Counted from the stretch's first letter, positions 45,226-56,321 are shown. The stretch is 64,000 nucleotides of DNA from Mycobacterium asiaticum DSM 44297 (GCF_000613245.1 NZ_HG964936.1:489010-553009), one strand, 5' to 3'. The notes: a model not told the origin generated them from the letters alone. Numbers and translations are program-made.

Positions 45226-45708
45226 GTGAGCGACGAAGGCGACGTTGCCGACGACGCCACACGCGACGCCGGCGATGCCAAGGACGGTGGCCGGACGGCC
45301 GTGGTGACCAAGGCGGCGCGCCCGCAGCGCCCGACGGGTAAGCGGACCCGGGCGCGCGTCGTGGAGGCCGCGGAAGACACCGACGACGAGTCGGTCGAGA
45401 CCGGCGCGACCGGCAAGGGCTCGTCCAAGAAGGACGCCGCAAAGTCGGCGGCGAAGTCTGGGAAGGCCAAGTCGACCCAGAAAGACAAGGCAAGGAAGCC
45501 GAAGAAAGCCGGCTCGGTCAACCCCTTCCTCTTCGTCTACACCTACCTCAAGCAGGTTGTAGCCGAGATGCGGAAGGTCATCTGGCCGAACCGCAAGCAG
45601 ATGCTCACCTACACGTCGGTGGTGCTGGTGTTCCTGGCCTTCATGGTGGCGCTGGTAGGCGGTGCCGACTTGGGTCTGAGCAAGCTCGTGCTGTTGGTGT
45701 TCGGCTGA
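45226..45708 (+). CDS. secE: Preprotein translocase subunit SecE
   Basis: A 160-residue SecE. The C-terminal 65 residues are the conserved part: [23 protein letters not shown] amphipathic helix, then the single transmembrane helix ([28 protein letters not shown]). The N-terminal 95 residues are a low-complexity Lys/Ala/Asp-rich extension typical of mycobacterial SecE and likely disordered. It clamps SecY in the translocon. GTG 45226 follows AAAGGAG; the ATG six bases earlier is out of frame and followed by a stop. Confidence 0.96.
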   Translation: MSDEGDVADDATRDAGDAKDGGRTAVVTKAARPQRPTGKRTRARVVEAAEDTDDESVETGATGKGSSKKDAAKSAAKSGKAKSTQKDKARKPKKAGSVNPFLFVYTYLKQVVAEMRKVIWPNRKQMLTYTSVVLVFLAFMVALVGGADLGLSKLVLLVFG

Positions 45709-45724
45709 GACTCGAGAGTGATAG

Positions 45725-46471
<747 letters not shown>

Positions 46472-46519
46472 CCCGCTGGGCACTGAACTAGCAAAACCAG
46501 GAAGGAAGATCGACATCTC

Positions 46520-46951
46520 ATGGCCCCGAAGAAGAAGAAAGTCACCGGGCTGATCAAGCTGCAGATCACCGCAGGCCAGGCAAACCCTGCGCCGCCGGTC
46601 GGCCCAGCGCTGGGTCAGCACGGCGTCAACATCATGGAGTTCTGCAAGGCGTACAACGCCGCGACGGAGAACCAGCGCGGCAACGTCATCCCCGTCGAGA
46701 TCACCGTCTACGAGGACCGCAGCTTCACCTTCGCGCTGAAGACGCCGCCTGCCGCCAAGCTGCTGCTCAAGGCCGCCGGTGTGCAGAAGGGTTCGGCCGA
46801 GCCGCACAAGAACAAGGTCGCCAAGGTCACCTGGGACCAGGTTCGCGAGATCGCCGAGACCAAGAAGACCGACCTCAACGCCAACGACATCGACGCCGCT
46901 GCCAAGATCATCGCCGGCACCGCCCGGTCGATGGGCATCACGGTCGAGTAG
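46520..46951 (+). CDS. rplK: 50S ribosomal protein L11
   Basis: A 143-residue L11, full length. The N-terminal domain has the Pro-rich switch [27 protein letters not shown], and the C-terminal rRNA-binding domain ends with [17 protein letters not shown]11 shapes the GTPase-associated centre and is needed for the stringent response on stalled ribosomes. It is preceded by AGGAAGGAAG about 12 bases from the ATG. Likely co-regulated with rplA; in many bacteria L1 represses this operon by binding its mRNA, but I do not see a clear L1 site here. Confidence 0.98.
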   Translation: MAPKKKKVTGLIKLQITAGQANPAPPVGPALGQHGVNIMEFCKAYNAATENQRGNVIPVEITVYEDRSFTFALKTPPAAKLLLKAAGVQKGSAEPHKNKVAKVTWDQVREIAETKKTDLNANDIDAAAKIIAGTARSMGITVE

Positions 46952-47023
46952 TAACCCCTCGAGAACGCGTGGGAGGGCCAGCTTCGGCCCGCCGACCACG
47001 ACCCAACACAGATTGGATATGCA

Positions 47024-47734
47024 ATGAGCAAGACCAGCAAGGCATACCGCGCCGCCGCCGAGAAGGTGGACCGCAATACCCTCTACACGCCGCTGCAGGC
47101 GGCCAAGCTCGCCAAGGAGACGTCTTCGGCCAAGCAGGACGCGACCGTCGAGGTGGCGATCCGGCTCGGTGTCGACCCGCGCAAGGCCGACCAGATGGTG
47201 CGTGGCACGGTGAACCTGCCGCACGGCACGGGCAAGACCGCTCGGGTTGCCGTCTTCGCAGTGGGTGAGAAGGCCGAGCAGGCGCAGGCCGCGGGAGCCG
47301 ATGTTGTGGGCAGTGACGACCTGATCGAGAAGATCCAGGGTGGGTTCCTGGACTTCGACGCCGCGATCGCGACTCCCGACCAGATGGCCAAGGTGGGGCG
47401 TATCGCGCGGGTGCTCGGTCCGCGTGGCCTGATGCCGAACCCCAAGACCGGGACCGTGACTCCTGATGTCGCCAAGGCCGTTGCCGACATCAAGGGCGGC
47501 AAGATCAACTTCCGGGTCGACAAGCAGGCCAACCTGCACTTCGTGATCGGCAAGGCGTCCTTCGACGAGAAGAAGCTGGCCGAGAACTACGGCGCCGCGC
47601 TGGACGAGGTGCTGCGGCACAAGCCGTCGTCGTCCAAGGGCCGCTACCTGAAGAAGGTGACCGTGTCGACGACGACCGGCCCGGGTATTCCGGTGGACCC
47701 GTCCATCACCCGCAACTTCGCTTCGGAGGCGTAG
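47024..47734 (+). CDS. rplA: 50S ribosomal protein L1
   Basis: A 236-residue L1 protein of the L1 stalk, which guides E-site tRNA release. It carries the L1 signature [24 protein letters not shown], plus [29 protein letters not shown] near residue 43. The last codons, Ser-Glu-Ala-stop, form the start of the 55-bp tandem repeat that follows, so the gene end has been copied four times downstream. The actual stop is the first TAG. Confidence 0.98.
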   Translation: MSKTSKAYRAAAEKVDRNTLYTPLQAAKLAKETSSAKQDATVEVAIRLGVDPRKADQMVRGTVNLPHGTGKTARVAVFAVGEKAEQAQAAGADVVGSDDLIEKIQGGFLDFDAAIATPDQMAKVGRIARVLGPRGLMPNPKTGTVTPDVAKAVADIKGGKINFRVDKQANLHFVIGKASFDEKKLAENYGAALDEVLRHKPSSSKGRYLKKVTVSTTTGPGIPVDPSITRNFASEA

Positions 47735-47954
47735 GGAGCGGCGCGTAACGCGCCGCGACCGGAGCCGACCATCGGACTCGGAGGCGTAGGGAGCGGCGCG
47801 TAACGCGCCGCGACCGGAGCCGACCATCGGACTCGGAGGCGTAGGGAGCGGCGCGTTGCGCGCCGCGAACGGAGCCGACCATCGGACTCGCAGGCGTAGG
47901 GAGCGGCGCGTAACGCGCCGCGAACGGAGCCGACCATCGGACTCGGAGGCGTAG
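47725..47954 (+). repeat. 55-bp tandem repeat, four copies plus a partial
   Basis: Units at 47725-47779, 47780-47834, 47835-47889 and 47890-47944 are followed by the first 10 bases of a fifth. Each unit opens with GGAGGCGTAG (the last two codons and stop of rplA), then a perfect 9-bp stem with one loop base (GCGGCGCGT-A-ACGCGCCGC), then a weaker GAG-CCGA/TCGG-CTC hairpin. Unit 3 has TTG for TAA-CG at the loop but keeps the stem. Units 3 and 4 share GCGAACGG where 1 and 2 have GCGACCGG. It looks like a variable-number repeat created by slippage. Confidence 0.95.
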
Positions 47955-47964
47955 ATTTCCTGCG

Positions 47965-48022
47965 CGAGCAGACGCAAAAGTCCCGTTTCACTCGGCGTGT
48001 CGGGAGCTTTCGCGTCTGCTCG
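47965..48022. terminator. Bidirectional terminator-like palindrome after the rplA repeats
   Basis: CGAGCAGACGC (47965-47975) pairs perfectly with GCGTCTGCTCG (48012-48022). The interior continues the stem imperfectly (AAAAGTCCCG against CGGGAGCTTT), with loop TTTCACTCGGCGTGT. It lies between the convergent rplA and ECF sigma genes, 12 bases from the stop of the latter. Elements with this same GAGCAGACGC core are, in my recollection, repeated at many convergent gene ends in mycobacteria. Confidence 0.75.
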
Positions 48023-48033
48023 GCATAGGGAAG

Positions 48034-49248
48034 TTACCCGCCGCATTCGGTGAGGCGGCGGCGCAGAAACTCGCGGCCCGGCTCAGAACCGTTCGCCTCC
48101 AACGCCGTTCGATACCAGTCGGCCGCCTCGCTGAGGCGTCCGGCCCGGCGTAACAAGTCGGCGCGCACCGACGCGACGAGGTTGGAACGCGCCAGCCGCG
48201 GGTCGTGGGCCACCTTCTCCAGCGCGGCCAGGCCGACGTCGGGCCCGTCGCGGAAGCCGACCGCGAGTGCGCGGTTGGCCAGCACCACCGGCGAGTCGGT
48301 CAGCCGCAGCAGCCGGTCATACGCCGCGCAGATCGTGGTCCAGTCCGTCTGTTCCCACGAGGTCGCCGTGGCGTGGACGGCGGCGATCACCGCCTGTGGC
48401 AAATAGGGACCGGTCGACCCCTGCGCCTGACGCAACCGGGCGAGCCCACGCTCGATGCGGCTGCGGTCCCACCGCCGCCGGTCCTGCTCGTCGAGCGGGA
48501 CCAGCGCCCCAACGTCGTTCACCCGGCACGCCCGCCGCGAATCGTGCAGCAGGATCAGCGCTGCCAACGCATGCGCCTCCGGCTCGGGCCGTAACGTGCA
48601 CAGCTCGCCGGCCAGCCGTACCCCTTCGTCGCACAGCTCGTCGCGGATCGCCGACGGACCCGCGGTTGACCAGTAGCCCTCGGTGAACACCGAGTAGATG
48701 CAGCCGAGCACGTGCGGTGTGCGCTCGGGCAGCAGCTCGGCGGGCGGTACCCGCAGCGGGATGTTGGCGTGCCGAATCTTGTTCTTGGCCCTCGTGATTC
48801 GCTGCGCCACCGCCGCGTCGGACTGCAGTAGCGCGCGGGCGATCTCGGCGACGGTTAGCCCGGACACCAGCCGCAAGGTGAGCGCCAGTTGCGAAGCGCG
48901 GTCCAGCGCGGGGTGCGCGCAGGTGTACATCATCCGGAGCTCGTCGTCCCGCACCGGATGCGGGTCGGTGTCATCGGTGCGGGCCCGAATCTGGTCGATC
49001 ACGGCCGCCAATTCCTTTCCGGGACGGACTGTCTCGCGACGCAGCCGGTCCCTGGCGCGGTTGCGCGCAACGGTCACCAGCCAGCCGCCAGGGTTCGCCG
49101 GCGTGCCGTCGCGGGGCCAGGTCCGCAACGCTTCGGCGCAGGCCTCCTGGACGGCGTCCTCGGCCACGGTCAGGTCGCCCGACCATCGCGCGAGCGCGGC
49201 GACGGCGGGCCCCCATTCGCGCCGGAAAACGCCGTCCGGGGTGGACAT
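48034..49248 (-). CDS. ECF sigma factor, ECF42 type with C-terminal extension
   Basis: A 404-residue protein: sigma-70 region 2 at the N-terminus (DLTVAEDAVQEACAEALRTWP, GWLVTVARNRARDRLRRE), region 4 near residues 105-160 (LTLRLVSGLTVAEIARALLQSDAAVAQRITRAKNKI), and a helical, TPR-like extension of about 230 residues. This is the layout of group ECF42, whose genes sit beside DGPF (YCII-related) proteins, as here. No anti-sigma factor is adjacent; in ECF42 the extension itself is thought to control activity. ATG 49248; the frame continues upstream to 49641 only as read-through antisense to the DGPF gene start. Confidence 0.87.
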   Translation of the reverse strand: MSTPDGVFRREWGPAVAALARWSGDLTVAEDAVQEACAEALRTWPRDGTPANPGGWLVTVARNRARDRLRRETVRPGKELAAVIDQIRARTDDTDPHPVRDDELRMMYTCAHPALDRASQLALTLRLVSGLTVAEIARALLQSDAAVAQRITRAKNKIRHANIPLRVPPAELLPERTPHVLGCIYSVFTEGYWSTAGPSAIRDELCDEGVRLAGELCTLRPEPEAHALAALILLHDSRRACRVNDVGALVPLDEQDRRRWDRSRIERGLARLRQAQGSTGPYLPQAVIAAVHATATSWEQTDWTTICAAYDRLLRLTDSPVVLANRALAVGFRDGPDVGLAALEKVAHDPRLARSNLVASVRADLLRRAGRLSEAADWYRTALEANGSEPGREFLRRRLTECGG

Positions 49249-49256
49249 CTGGCGAT

Positions 49257-49952
49257 TTACAGCCCGGACAGCCCCGCGAGTTGCCGCACCTCGACGGTGG
49301 AGGCCGGAATCATCGAGGCGTACTTGACGGCTTCCTCGCGGTCGCCGGCGTCGAGCACGTAGAAGCCGTTGGCCACCTCGGCGCCTTCCGCGTACGGGCC
49401 GTCGGTGATCAGCACCTCGCCGTCGCGCACCCGAACCGTGGTCGCGGTGGACGGTTGGTGCAAGGCGGCTCCGCCGATGATCCGGTCGCCGGCCGCGGTG
49501 GCGAATTCGCCGTGCTGTGCGGCGACGGCATTCCATTCCGGTGTGCCGGGCGCTTGGGTGTTCGACGTCGGCTCGAGCAGCAGTGCCAGCCAGTGAGTGC
49601 CGTCGCGTCGGGCCGGCTCGAAGGAACCGAAAATCGGCCACACCTCAACGGCCCCGAATGCGGCGACCGGGATGTCGCGCGCCAACGCCAGCGCCTCGTC
49701 GAGGTTTTCCGCTTCCAGGACGTAGTAGCCGCACGCCACCTCGGCTGACTCGGCGAACGGCCCGTCTGTCACGACGGGCGCCTTCGGCCCGCCGGTGACG
49801 AGCGCGGCGGCAGCCGCGGGCCCTAGCGCGTCACCGGCGCGGATCGCCGGGCCCGCCGCGGCATGGAAGCGCTGAAACGCCGCCATGGCGGCCTGCCCGT
49901 CCTCGGGCGTGCGGTCGCTCTCACTGCTGATCAACAACGCGAAGTACTGCAT
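49257..49952 (-). CDS. Duplicated DGPF/YCII-domain protein, ECF42 partner
   Basis: A 231-residue protein with two copies of the DGPF domain: the first with VVTDGPFAESAEVACGYYVLEA and DEALALARDIP (about 60-95), the second with LITDGPYAEGAEVANGFYVLDA and EEAVKYASMIP (about 180-215). Single-domain DGPF proteins are usual, so this is a fused tandem duplication. Its gene precedes the sigma factor by 8 bp in the same transcript. Family function is unknown; it may be a target of, or a sensor for, the sigma factor. Confidence 0.88.
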   Translation of the reverse strand: MQYFALLISSESDRTPEDGQAAMAAFQRFHAAAGPAIRAGDALGPAAAAALVTGGPKAPVVTDGPFAESAEVACGYYVLEAENLDEALALARDIPVAAFGAVEVWPIFGSFEPARRDGTHWLALLLEPTSNTQAPGTPEWNAVAAQHGEFATAAGDRIIGGAALHQPSTATTVRVRDGEVLITDGPYAEGAEVANGFYVLDAGDREEAVKYASMIPASTVEVRQLAGLSGL

Positions 49953-50039
49953 CTGTCGTCACCTCCGGTAGTGAGCGAAGCCCGTGTGCTCCACTCTCTA
50001 CCTGTCCGACGAACGACGCACCCCCGGTACGACAAGTGC

Positions 50040-50939
50040 CTAGCTGACGGCGCCCGGTTTCAGGTAGGTGACCAGGCTGACGTCGAGCATCTCGTCGGTG
50101 AAGTAGTGCTCACAACCCCGCAGATACTTCATGTAGCGGTCGTAGACCTCGACCGAAGTCACCTCGATGGCCCTGTCGCGGTTGGCTTCCAGCGTGTCGC
50201 CCCAGATGTGCAGCGTCTTGATGTAGTGCGACCGCAACGAAACAGGTTCGGGGACAACGAAACCGGCTTTCTCGCCGTGCTCGACCATCATTTCGGTGGT
50301 CGGCAGCCGACCGCCCGGGAAGATCTCGGTGACGATGAACTTGATGAACCGCACCGTCTCGAAGGTGATCCGCTTGCCGCGGGCCGCCATGTCGTAGGGG
50401 TGATAGCTCACGCTGCTCTGCACGGTCATCCGGCCGTCGTCGGGCATGATGTCGAAACACCGCTTGAAGAAGTCGTCGTAGTTCTCGTGCCCGAAGTGCT
50501 CGAAGGCCTCGATGGACACGATGCGGTCGACCGGTTCGGTGAAATCCTCCCAGCCGTGCAGCAGCACCCGGCGGGAGCGGTCGGTGTCGATGGCGTCCAG
50601 TACCTGCTGGGAACGGGCGTGTTGGTTCTTCGACAAGGTCAGGCCGACGACGTTGACGTCGTACTTCTCGACCGCGCGCTTCATGGTGGTGCCCCAGCCG
50701 CAGCCGATGTCCAGCAGCGTCATGCCTGGCTTGAGGTCCAGCTGGTCCAGGTTCAGGTCGACCTTGGCGATCTGGGCCTCCTCGAGGCTCAGATCCGGCG
50801 GTTCGAAGTAGGCGCAGCTGTAGGTCCGAGTCGGGTCCTGGAACAGGGCGAAGAAGTCATCGGAGACGTCGTAGTGCGCCTGGATGTACTCGAAACTCTT
50901 GGTCCGAGTCTTCGTCGGGCTAGGCGGTTTCTCAGCCAT
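50040..50939 (-). CDS. mmaA4: Hydroxymycolate synthase MmaA4
   Basis: A SAM-dependent mycolic-acid methyltransferase that adds a hydroxyl-bearing carbon with an adjacent methyl branch to the distal double bond, the first step to keto- and methoxymycolates. 299 residues: [24 protein letters not shown] site [36 protein letters not shown] and [13 protein letters not shown], all typical of the cyclopropane-synthase family. The start ATG 50939 has an AGGAG 12 bases upstream; ATG 50969 is an alternative. It lies 142 bp from mmaA3, so it may have its own promoter. Confidence 0.95.
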   Translation of the reverse strand: MAEKPPSPTKTRTKSFEYIQAHYDVSDDFFALFQDPTRTYSCAYFEPPDLSLEEAQIAKVDLNLDQLDLKPGMTLLDIGCGWGTTMKRAVEKYDVNVVGLTLSKNQHARSQQVLDAIDTDRSRRVLLHGWEDFTEPVDRIVSIEAFEHFGHENYDDFFKRCFDIMPDDGRMTVQSSVSYHPYDMAARGKRITFETVRFIKFIVTEIFPGGRLPTTEMMVEHGEKAGFVVPEPVSLRSHYIKTLHIWGDTLEANRDRAIEVTSVEVYDRYMKYLRGCEHYFTDEMLDVSLVTYLKPGAVS

Positions 50940-51081
50940 TGTCGTCTTGTTCTCCTGAATGGTGTTCATAGCTCATACGCATGCAAAACCGTCGGCTTGA
51001 CTGTTCAGCCCTACGAAAGCCCACGATGTCACACAACTGGCGTGAGGCCTGCACCCGTAAGACACGCTGCGGCAGCAAAGT

Positions 51082-51963
51082 CTACTTGGTGAGCGTGAAG
51101 TGGTGGCAATCGATGTAGCCAATCCGGAACGACTCCGCGGACCCGGTCAGATACTTCATGTACCGCTCGTAGATCTCCTCGGATTGGATCGCGATGGCCT
51201 CTTCTTTGTGGGCGACCAGGGCGTCAGCCCAGAGGTCAAGGGTTCGGGCGAAGTGCAGCTGCAGGGACTCGATGTGGCTGACCGCGAAGCCGGCCTTGGT
51301 CGCGTGCTGCTCGACCTTTTCCACCGATGGCAGCCGCCCGCCCGGGAAGATCTCGGTCACGATGAACTTGATGAAGCGGGCCATCTCGAAGGTCACCGGC
51401 ATGCCGCGTTCGACGATCTGGCCACCGGTCAGGCCGGTGATCGAGTGCAGCAGCCATACGCCGTCGGGCGGCAGCGCGTTGTAGACGAACTTGAAGAAGT
51501 CGTCGTAGCGCTGAAACCCGAAGTGCTCCAACGCTTCGATGGTGATGACCCGGTCTACCGGCTCGTCGAATTCGGCCCAGTCGCTCAGCAGCACCCGATG
51601 GGAGCGGTTGGTGTCGACCTTGTCGAGCAGCTGCTGGCAGTAGGCGTGCTGGTTCTTGGACAGCGTCACCCCAATGACGTTGACGTCGTACTTCTCGAGT
51701 GCGCGCTTCATGGTCGAGCCCCAACCGCAGCCGACGTCGAGCAGGGTCATCCCGGGTTCGAGGCCCAGCTTGCCCAGCGCCAGGTCGAGCTTGGCGATCT
51801 GGGCTTCCTCCAGGGTCATGTCGTCGCGTGCGAAGTACGCGCAGCTGTAGGTCCGGGTGGGATCAACAAACAGGGCGTAGAACTCGTCGGAGATGTCGTA
51901 GTGGGCCTGGACGTCCTGGTAGTTTTCCCGTCGGCTCCTGGCGCGAGTTAGGTTGTCAGACAT
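51082..51963 (-). CDS. mmaA3: Methoxymycolate synthase MmaA3
   Basis: An O-methyltransferase that converts the hydroxymycolate made by MmaA4 to methoxymycolate. 293 residues, equal to the M. tuberculosis protein. It has [60 protein letters not shown] and [16 protein letters not shown]. Start ATG 51963 follows GGGAGGACAC; the longer frame to 52038 is not needed. Nothing looks broken, so the strain should make methoxymycolates, unlike M. avium or BCG Pasteur strains. Confidence 0.95.
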   Translation of the reverse strand: MSDNLTRARSRRENYQDVQAHYDISDEFYALFVDPTRTYSCAYFARDDMTLEEAQIAKLDLALGKLGLEPGMTLLDVGCGWGSTMKRALEKYDVNVIGVTLSKNQHAYCQQLLDKVDTNRSHRVLLSDWAEFDEPVDRVITIEALEHFGFQRYDDFFKFVYNALPPDGVWLLHSITGLTGGQIVERGMPVTFEMARFIKFIVTEIFPGGRLPSVEKVEQHATKAGFAVSHIESLQLHFARTLDLWADALVAHKEEAIAIQSEEIYERYMKYLTGSAESFRIGYIDCHHFTLTK

Positions 51964-52088
51964 GTGTCCTCCCAGATAGGACAGCGCACCCCCCCGCGAG
52001 GTGACTACCTTCGGCACCCTACACGTGCTTCGCCCCAACCTTCGTATTTGAAGTCGCTGGCAAGGGGCTTTGTGCAGCCGGGCGGGCG

Positions 52089-52952
52089 CTACTTCTCCAG
52101 CGTGAACTGGTTAACGTCGATGTAGCCGACTCGGAACGCGTCAGCGCAGCCGGTCAGATACTTCATGTAGCGCTCGTAGACCTCTTCGGACTGGATCTCG
52201 ATGGCCTCTTCGCGGCGTGCCTGCAGAGCCTCTGCCCACAGGTCCAGCGTGCGGGCGTAGTGGGGCTGCAGCGACTGACGACGGGTCAGGCGGAAGCCGG
52301 CCTTGGTCGCGTGCTCGTCCACCTTCTCGATCGACGGCAACCGGCCGCCGGGGAAGATCTCGGTGACGATGAACTTGATGAAGCGGGCCATCTCGAAGGT
52401 CAGCGGCATCCCGCGCTCGATCATCTGGTCGGGGATCAACGCGGTGATCGTGTGCAGCAGCATCACACCGTCCGCGGGCAGCACCCGGTAGGCCAGCGCG
52501 AAGAAGTCGTCGTAACGGTCGAAGCCGAAGTGCTCGAAGGCGCCGATCGACACGATGCGGTCGACGGGCTCGTCGAATTGCTCCCAGCCCTCCAACAACA
52601 CCCGCCGACTGCGCTGGGTGTCCATCGCGTCAAAGGTCTGCTGCACGTGGTTGGCCTGGTTCTTGGACAGGGTCAGCCCGACGACGTTGACGTCGTACTT
52701 CTCGATGGCGCGGCGCATGGTTGCACCCCAGCCGCAGCCCACGTCCAGCAGCGTCATGCCCGGCTGCAGTCCCAACTTGCCCAGCGCCAGGTCGATCTTG
52801 GCGATCTGCGCTTCTTCCAGCGTCATGTCGTCACGCTCGAAGTACGCGCAGCTGTAGGTCTGGGTGGGATCCAGGAACAGCCGGAAGAAGTCGTCGGACA
52901 AGTCGTAGTGCGCCTGCACGTCGTCGAAGTGCGGCTTCAGCTTGTCAGCCAT
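52089..52952 (-). CDS. mmaA2: Mycolic-acid cyclopropane synthase MmaA2
   Basis: A SAM-dependent cyclopropane synthase acting on alpha-mycolates (distal cis position). 287 residues, the expected length. It has [50 protein letters not shown], the IGAFEHFGFDRYDDFF loop and [21 protein letters not shown]. The SIGAFEHFG loop (Gly where MmaA4 has Glu) is shared with M. tuberculosis MmaA2. ATG 52952 follows AAAGG. Confidence 0.95.
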   Translation of the reverse strand: MADKLKPHFDDVQAHYDLSDDFFRLFLDPTQTYSCAYFERDDMTLEEAQIAKIDLALGKLGLQPGMTLLDVGCGWGATMRRAIEKYDVNVVGLTLSKNQANHVQQTFDAMDTQRSRRVLLEGWEQFDEPVDRIVSIGAFEHFGFDRYDDFFALAYRVLPADGVMLLHTITALIPDQMIERGMPLTFEMARFIKFIVTEIFPGGRLPSIEKVDEHATKAGFRLTRRQSLQPHYARTLDLWAEALQARREEAIEIQSEEVYERYMKYLTGCADAFRVGYIDVNQFTLEK

Positions 52953-53093
52953 GTTCGGTGTTGCCTTTCTGGACCACAAAGGCCCCACGGTTGCATGCCG
53001 AAACGTCTCGCATATCCCCCGTGCATGCCTGACGCAGACTATCTGATGCGGCGTTGCATCACTAAATTACGATGACGTTTCGCCTGTTCAGGG

Positions 53094-53972
<879 letters not shown>

Positions 53973-54052
53973 TCAACGGTAGCAATTTCGCATATTGCGC
54001 GCGGCGGTGCCAACCCCAAATGCCAGCCCCCACAAGGAAGGCCTTGTGGTGC

Positions 54053-54974
54053 CTATTGTTGAGCACTGCTGGCCGCGGCGAAGTTGCTCCTGAGTTCGCT
54101 GATTACCTTATCCCACAACTGTTTCGGCAGGTCATGCCCCATGCCGTCGACCAACACCAGCCGGGCGCCATCGATGGCCCGCGCAACCGCGCGGCCGCCG
54201 AAGGGACGCATCAACTTATCGGCACGGCCGTGGATCACGACGGTCGGAGCAACGATGCGCCGATCGTATTGCAGCAAGCTGCCACTGCCTAATATGGCGC
54301 TGAACTGCTGGGAAATGCCCCATGGATGGAAGTTTCGATCATAGGCCGGCCGCGTCGGCCCGCACCTGTTCCTCCGGGGTCGGATATCCGGGGCTTCCGA
54401 TGATCTTGCTGACCCGAACCGAGTTGTCGATGATCACCTCGCGCGGGGAGTTTGGCGGCGGCCCCTTGATCAGCGACAGCAACGCGCGCGGGGCCGGCGG
54501 GGGCAGGAACCGATGATTGTTGCTGCTGAAGATGACGCCCAGCGACTTGGTTCGTTCGGCGAACCGTGCCGCGAACACCTGCGCGATCATGCCGCCCATG
54601 GAGGCGCCGACGATGTGTGCGTCGTCGATTTCCAGGTGATCCAGGATCGCCGCCGCGTCGTCGGCCAGATCCTCCAGGGTGTAGGCCGACGCGCTGGGCA
54701 GGCCGAGCCAGGATCGGGCCAGCCGCAGCGCCAGCGGCTGCGGTGACCGATAACGCTGCGTCTTGGTCGACAGCCCGACATCGCGATTGTCGTAGCGGAT
54801 GACGCGCAGGCCCTGGCTGACGAGCTGCTCGCAGAACTCGGTACGCCACAACAGCATCTGGGCGCCCAGTCCCATGATGAGCAACACGGGCGGATGGTTC
54901 AGCTCCCCCATGTCCTCGTAGTACAGCTCGACATCGCCAGAACCTGATTTGGCAAAGCCACTTCGAACTTCCAC
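54053..54974 (-). pseudogene. lipG: lipG, alpha/beta hydrolase, frameshifted
   Basis: LipG-type esterase/lipase of about 301 residues, broken in this sequence. From GTG 54974 the frame reads correctly (VLLIMGLGAQMLLWRTEFCEQ, nucleophile in VGASMGG) up to RADAA, then hits TGA at 54339. The rest continues in another frame: YDRNFHPWGISQQFSAILGS from about 54338, then VVIHGRADKLMRPFGG and the catalytic His in GMGHDLP, ending at 54053. A missing dinucleotide (GGCC for GAGGCC) or one extra base near 54340-54346 explains it. As written, the product lacks its His and part of the fold. The upstream gene's TAA abuts the GTG. Confidence 0.85.
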
Positions 54975-56321
54975 TTAAACCTCTACGTCCGATTGATGCT
55001 CGCGGCTCACTTCCACCATGAAGTTGGCAAAGTATCCGGTCAGCTGCGGGTCCGACATCATCTGCCATTTCGGGGCCAGCAGCTTCATGTACCGCTCGAC
55101 ATAGAGGAACTGCTTGCCGATCAAAACCAATTCCCGGGGCAGCTTCACGTCGTAGGCGTCGGCCAGTGCCGACAGCTGCCGGCCGATGTCGGCATAGGAC
55201 ATGTCGCCGAGCGACTGCATGGTCAGCGGGGTGGCGAACTTCTCTAGGTCCTTGGCGGCCTGAGCCTCGGGCTTCACGGTCCCGACCGCACCCATCAGCA
55301 CGACGATCTTGCCCGCCGCGGCGTGGTCTTTCTTGACCAGCAGCGCGTAGACCAGCTCGCGCAGCAGCCAGCGGGTGCGCGGATCGATGCGGCCCATGAT
55401 GCCGAAGTCGAAAAACACGATGCGGCCTTCGGCGTCGACGTAAAGGTTGCCCGCGTGCAGGTCGCCGTGGAACAGCCCGTGCCGCAGCCCGCCCTCGAAC
55501 ACGCTGAACAACAACGCCTTGACCAACTCGGTGCCGTCGAAGCCGGCCTTGCGGATGGCGGCGACGTCGTCGATGCGGATGCCGTGAACCCGCTCCATCG
55601 TCAGCACCCGCTCGCTGGTGAAGTTCCAGTGCACCTGCGGCACCCGGATGTTCTTACCGAGCGGTGACGTATGCAGGTGCGAGACCCAGGCGTCCATCGA
55701 CTGCGCCTCGAGGCGAAAGTCCAGCTCCTCGGCCAGGTTGTCGGAGAAGTCGGCGACCACATCCTGGGCGGACAACCGCCGGCCCAGCTTGGCCAGCTCG
55801 ACGGCCTGGGCGAAGCGCTGCAGTATCTGCAGGTCCGCGGCGACCCGGCGGCGGATACCCGGCCGCTGGATCTTGACCACGACCTCCTCGCCCGTCTTCA
55901 GGGTGGCGTAGTGCACCTGCGCGATGGACGCCGATGCGAACGGCTTCTCGTCGAAGCTGGCGAACAGATTCGCCGGCTCGTCACCGAGCTCCTCGACGAA
56001 CAGCTTGTGCACTTCCTCGGTGTCTGCCGGCGGCACCCGGTCCAGCAGACCGCGGAACTCGCGCGACAACGATTCACCGAAGGCGCCGGGACTAGACGCG
56101 ATGATCTGCCCGAACTTCACATACGTCGGACCCAGGTCGGCGAAGGTCTGGGGGATCTCTTTGATGATTTTCTGCTGCCAAGCACCCTTGCCCGGCAGTT
56201 TGGTCACCACCCGAGCGGCGGTGCGGGTGACCTGCCAACCGGTGGCAGCTACCCGGGCCGCTTCCACCGGGAGGGGCACCCGGTCGAGCTTGGCCACGTC
56301 GCGATGTTTAGTGGAACTCAT
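54975..56321 (-). CDS. ABC1/UbiB-family atypical kinase (Rv0647c type)
   Basis: A 448-residue ABC1 (UbiB/ADCK) kinase-like protein: the family's KxGQ motif in YVKFGQIIASSPGAF, the Ala-rich nucleotide loop in FASASIAQVHYA, catalytic loop HGLFHGDLHAGNLYV and metal-binding FFDFGIMG. These ATPases support quinone or lipid trafficking; mycobacteria make menaquinone, so the role differs from ubiquinone synthesis. Start at ATG 56321 (MSSTKHRDVAK); a longer frame to 56369 lacks a better site. It is the first gene of a unit that runs into lipG and perhaps the mmaA genes. Confidence 0.9.
   Translation of the reverse strand: MSSTKHRDVAKLDRVPLPVEAARVAATGWQVTRTAARVVTKLPGKGAWQQKIIKEIPQTFADLGPTYVKFGQIIASSPGAFGESLSREFRGLLDRVPPADTEEVHKLFVEELGDEPANLFASFDEKPFASASIAQVHYATLKTGEEVVVKIQRPGIRRRVAADLQILQRFAQAVELAKLGRRLSAQDVVADFSDNLAEELDFRLEAQSMDAWVSHLHTSPLGKNIRVPQVHWNFTSERVLTMERVHGIRIDDVAAIRKAGFDGTELVKALLFSVFEGGLRHGLFHGDLHAGNLYVDAEGRIVFFDFGIMGRIDPRTRWLLRELVYALLVKKDHAAAGKIVVLMGAVGTVKPEAQAAKDLEKFATPLTMQSLGDMSYADIGRQLSALADAYDVKLPRELVLIGKQFLYVERYMKLLAPKWQMMSDPQLTGYFANFMVEVSREHQSDVEV

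Noticed and set aside
47725..47954. CRISPR array
   Set aside because: The units are contiguous 55-bp repeats without unique spacers, and no cas genes are present.
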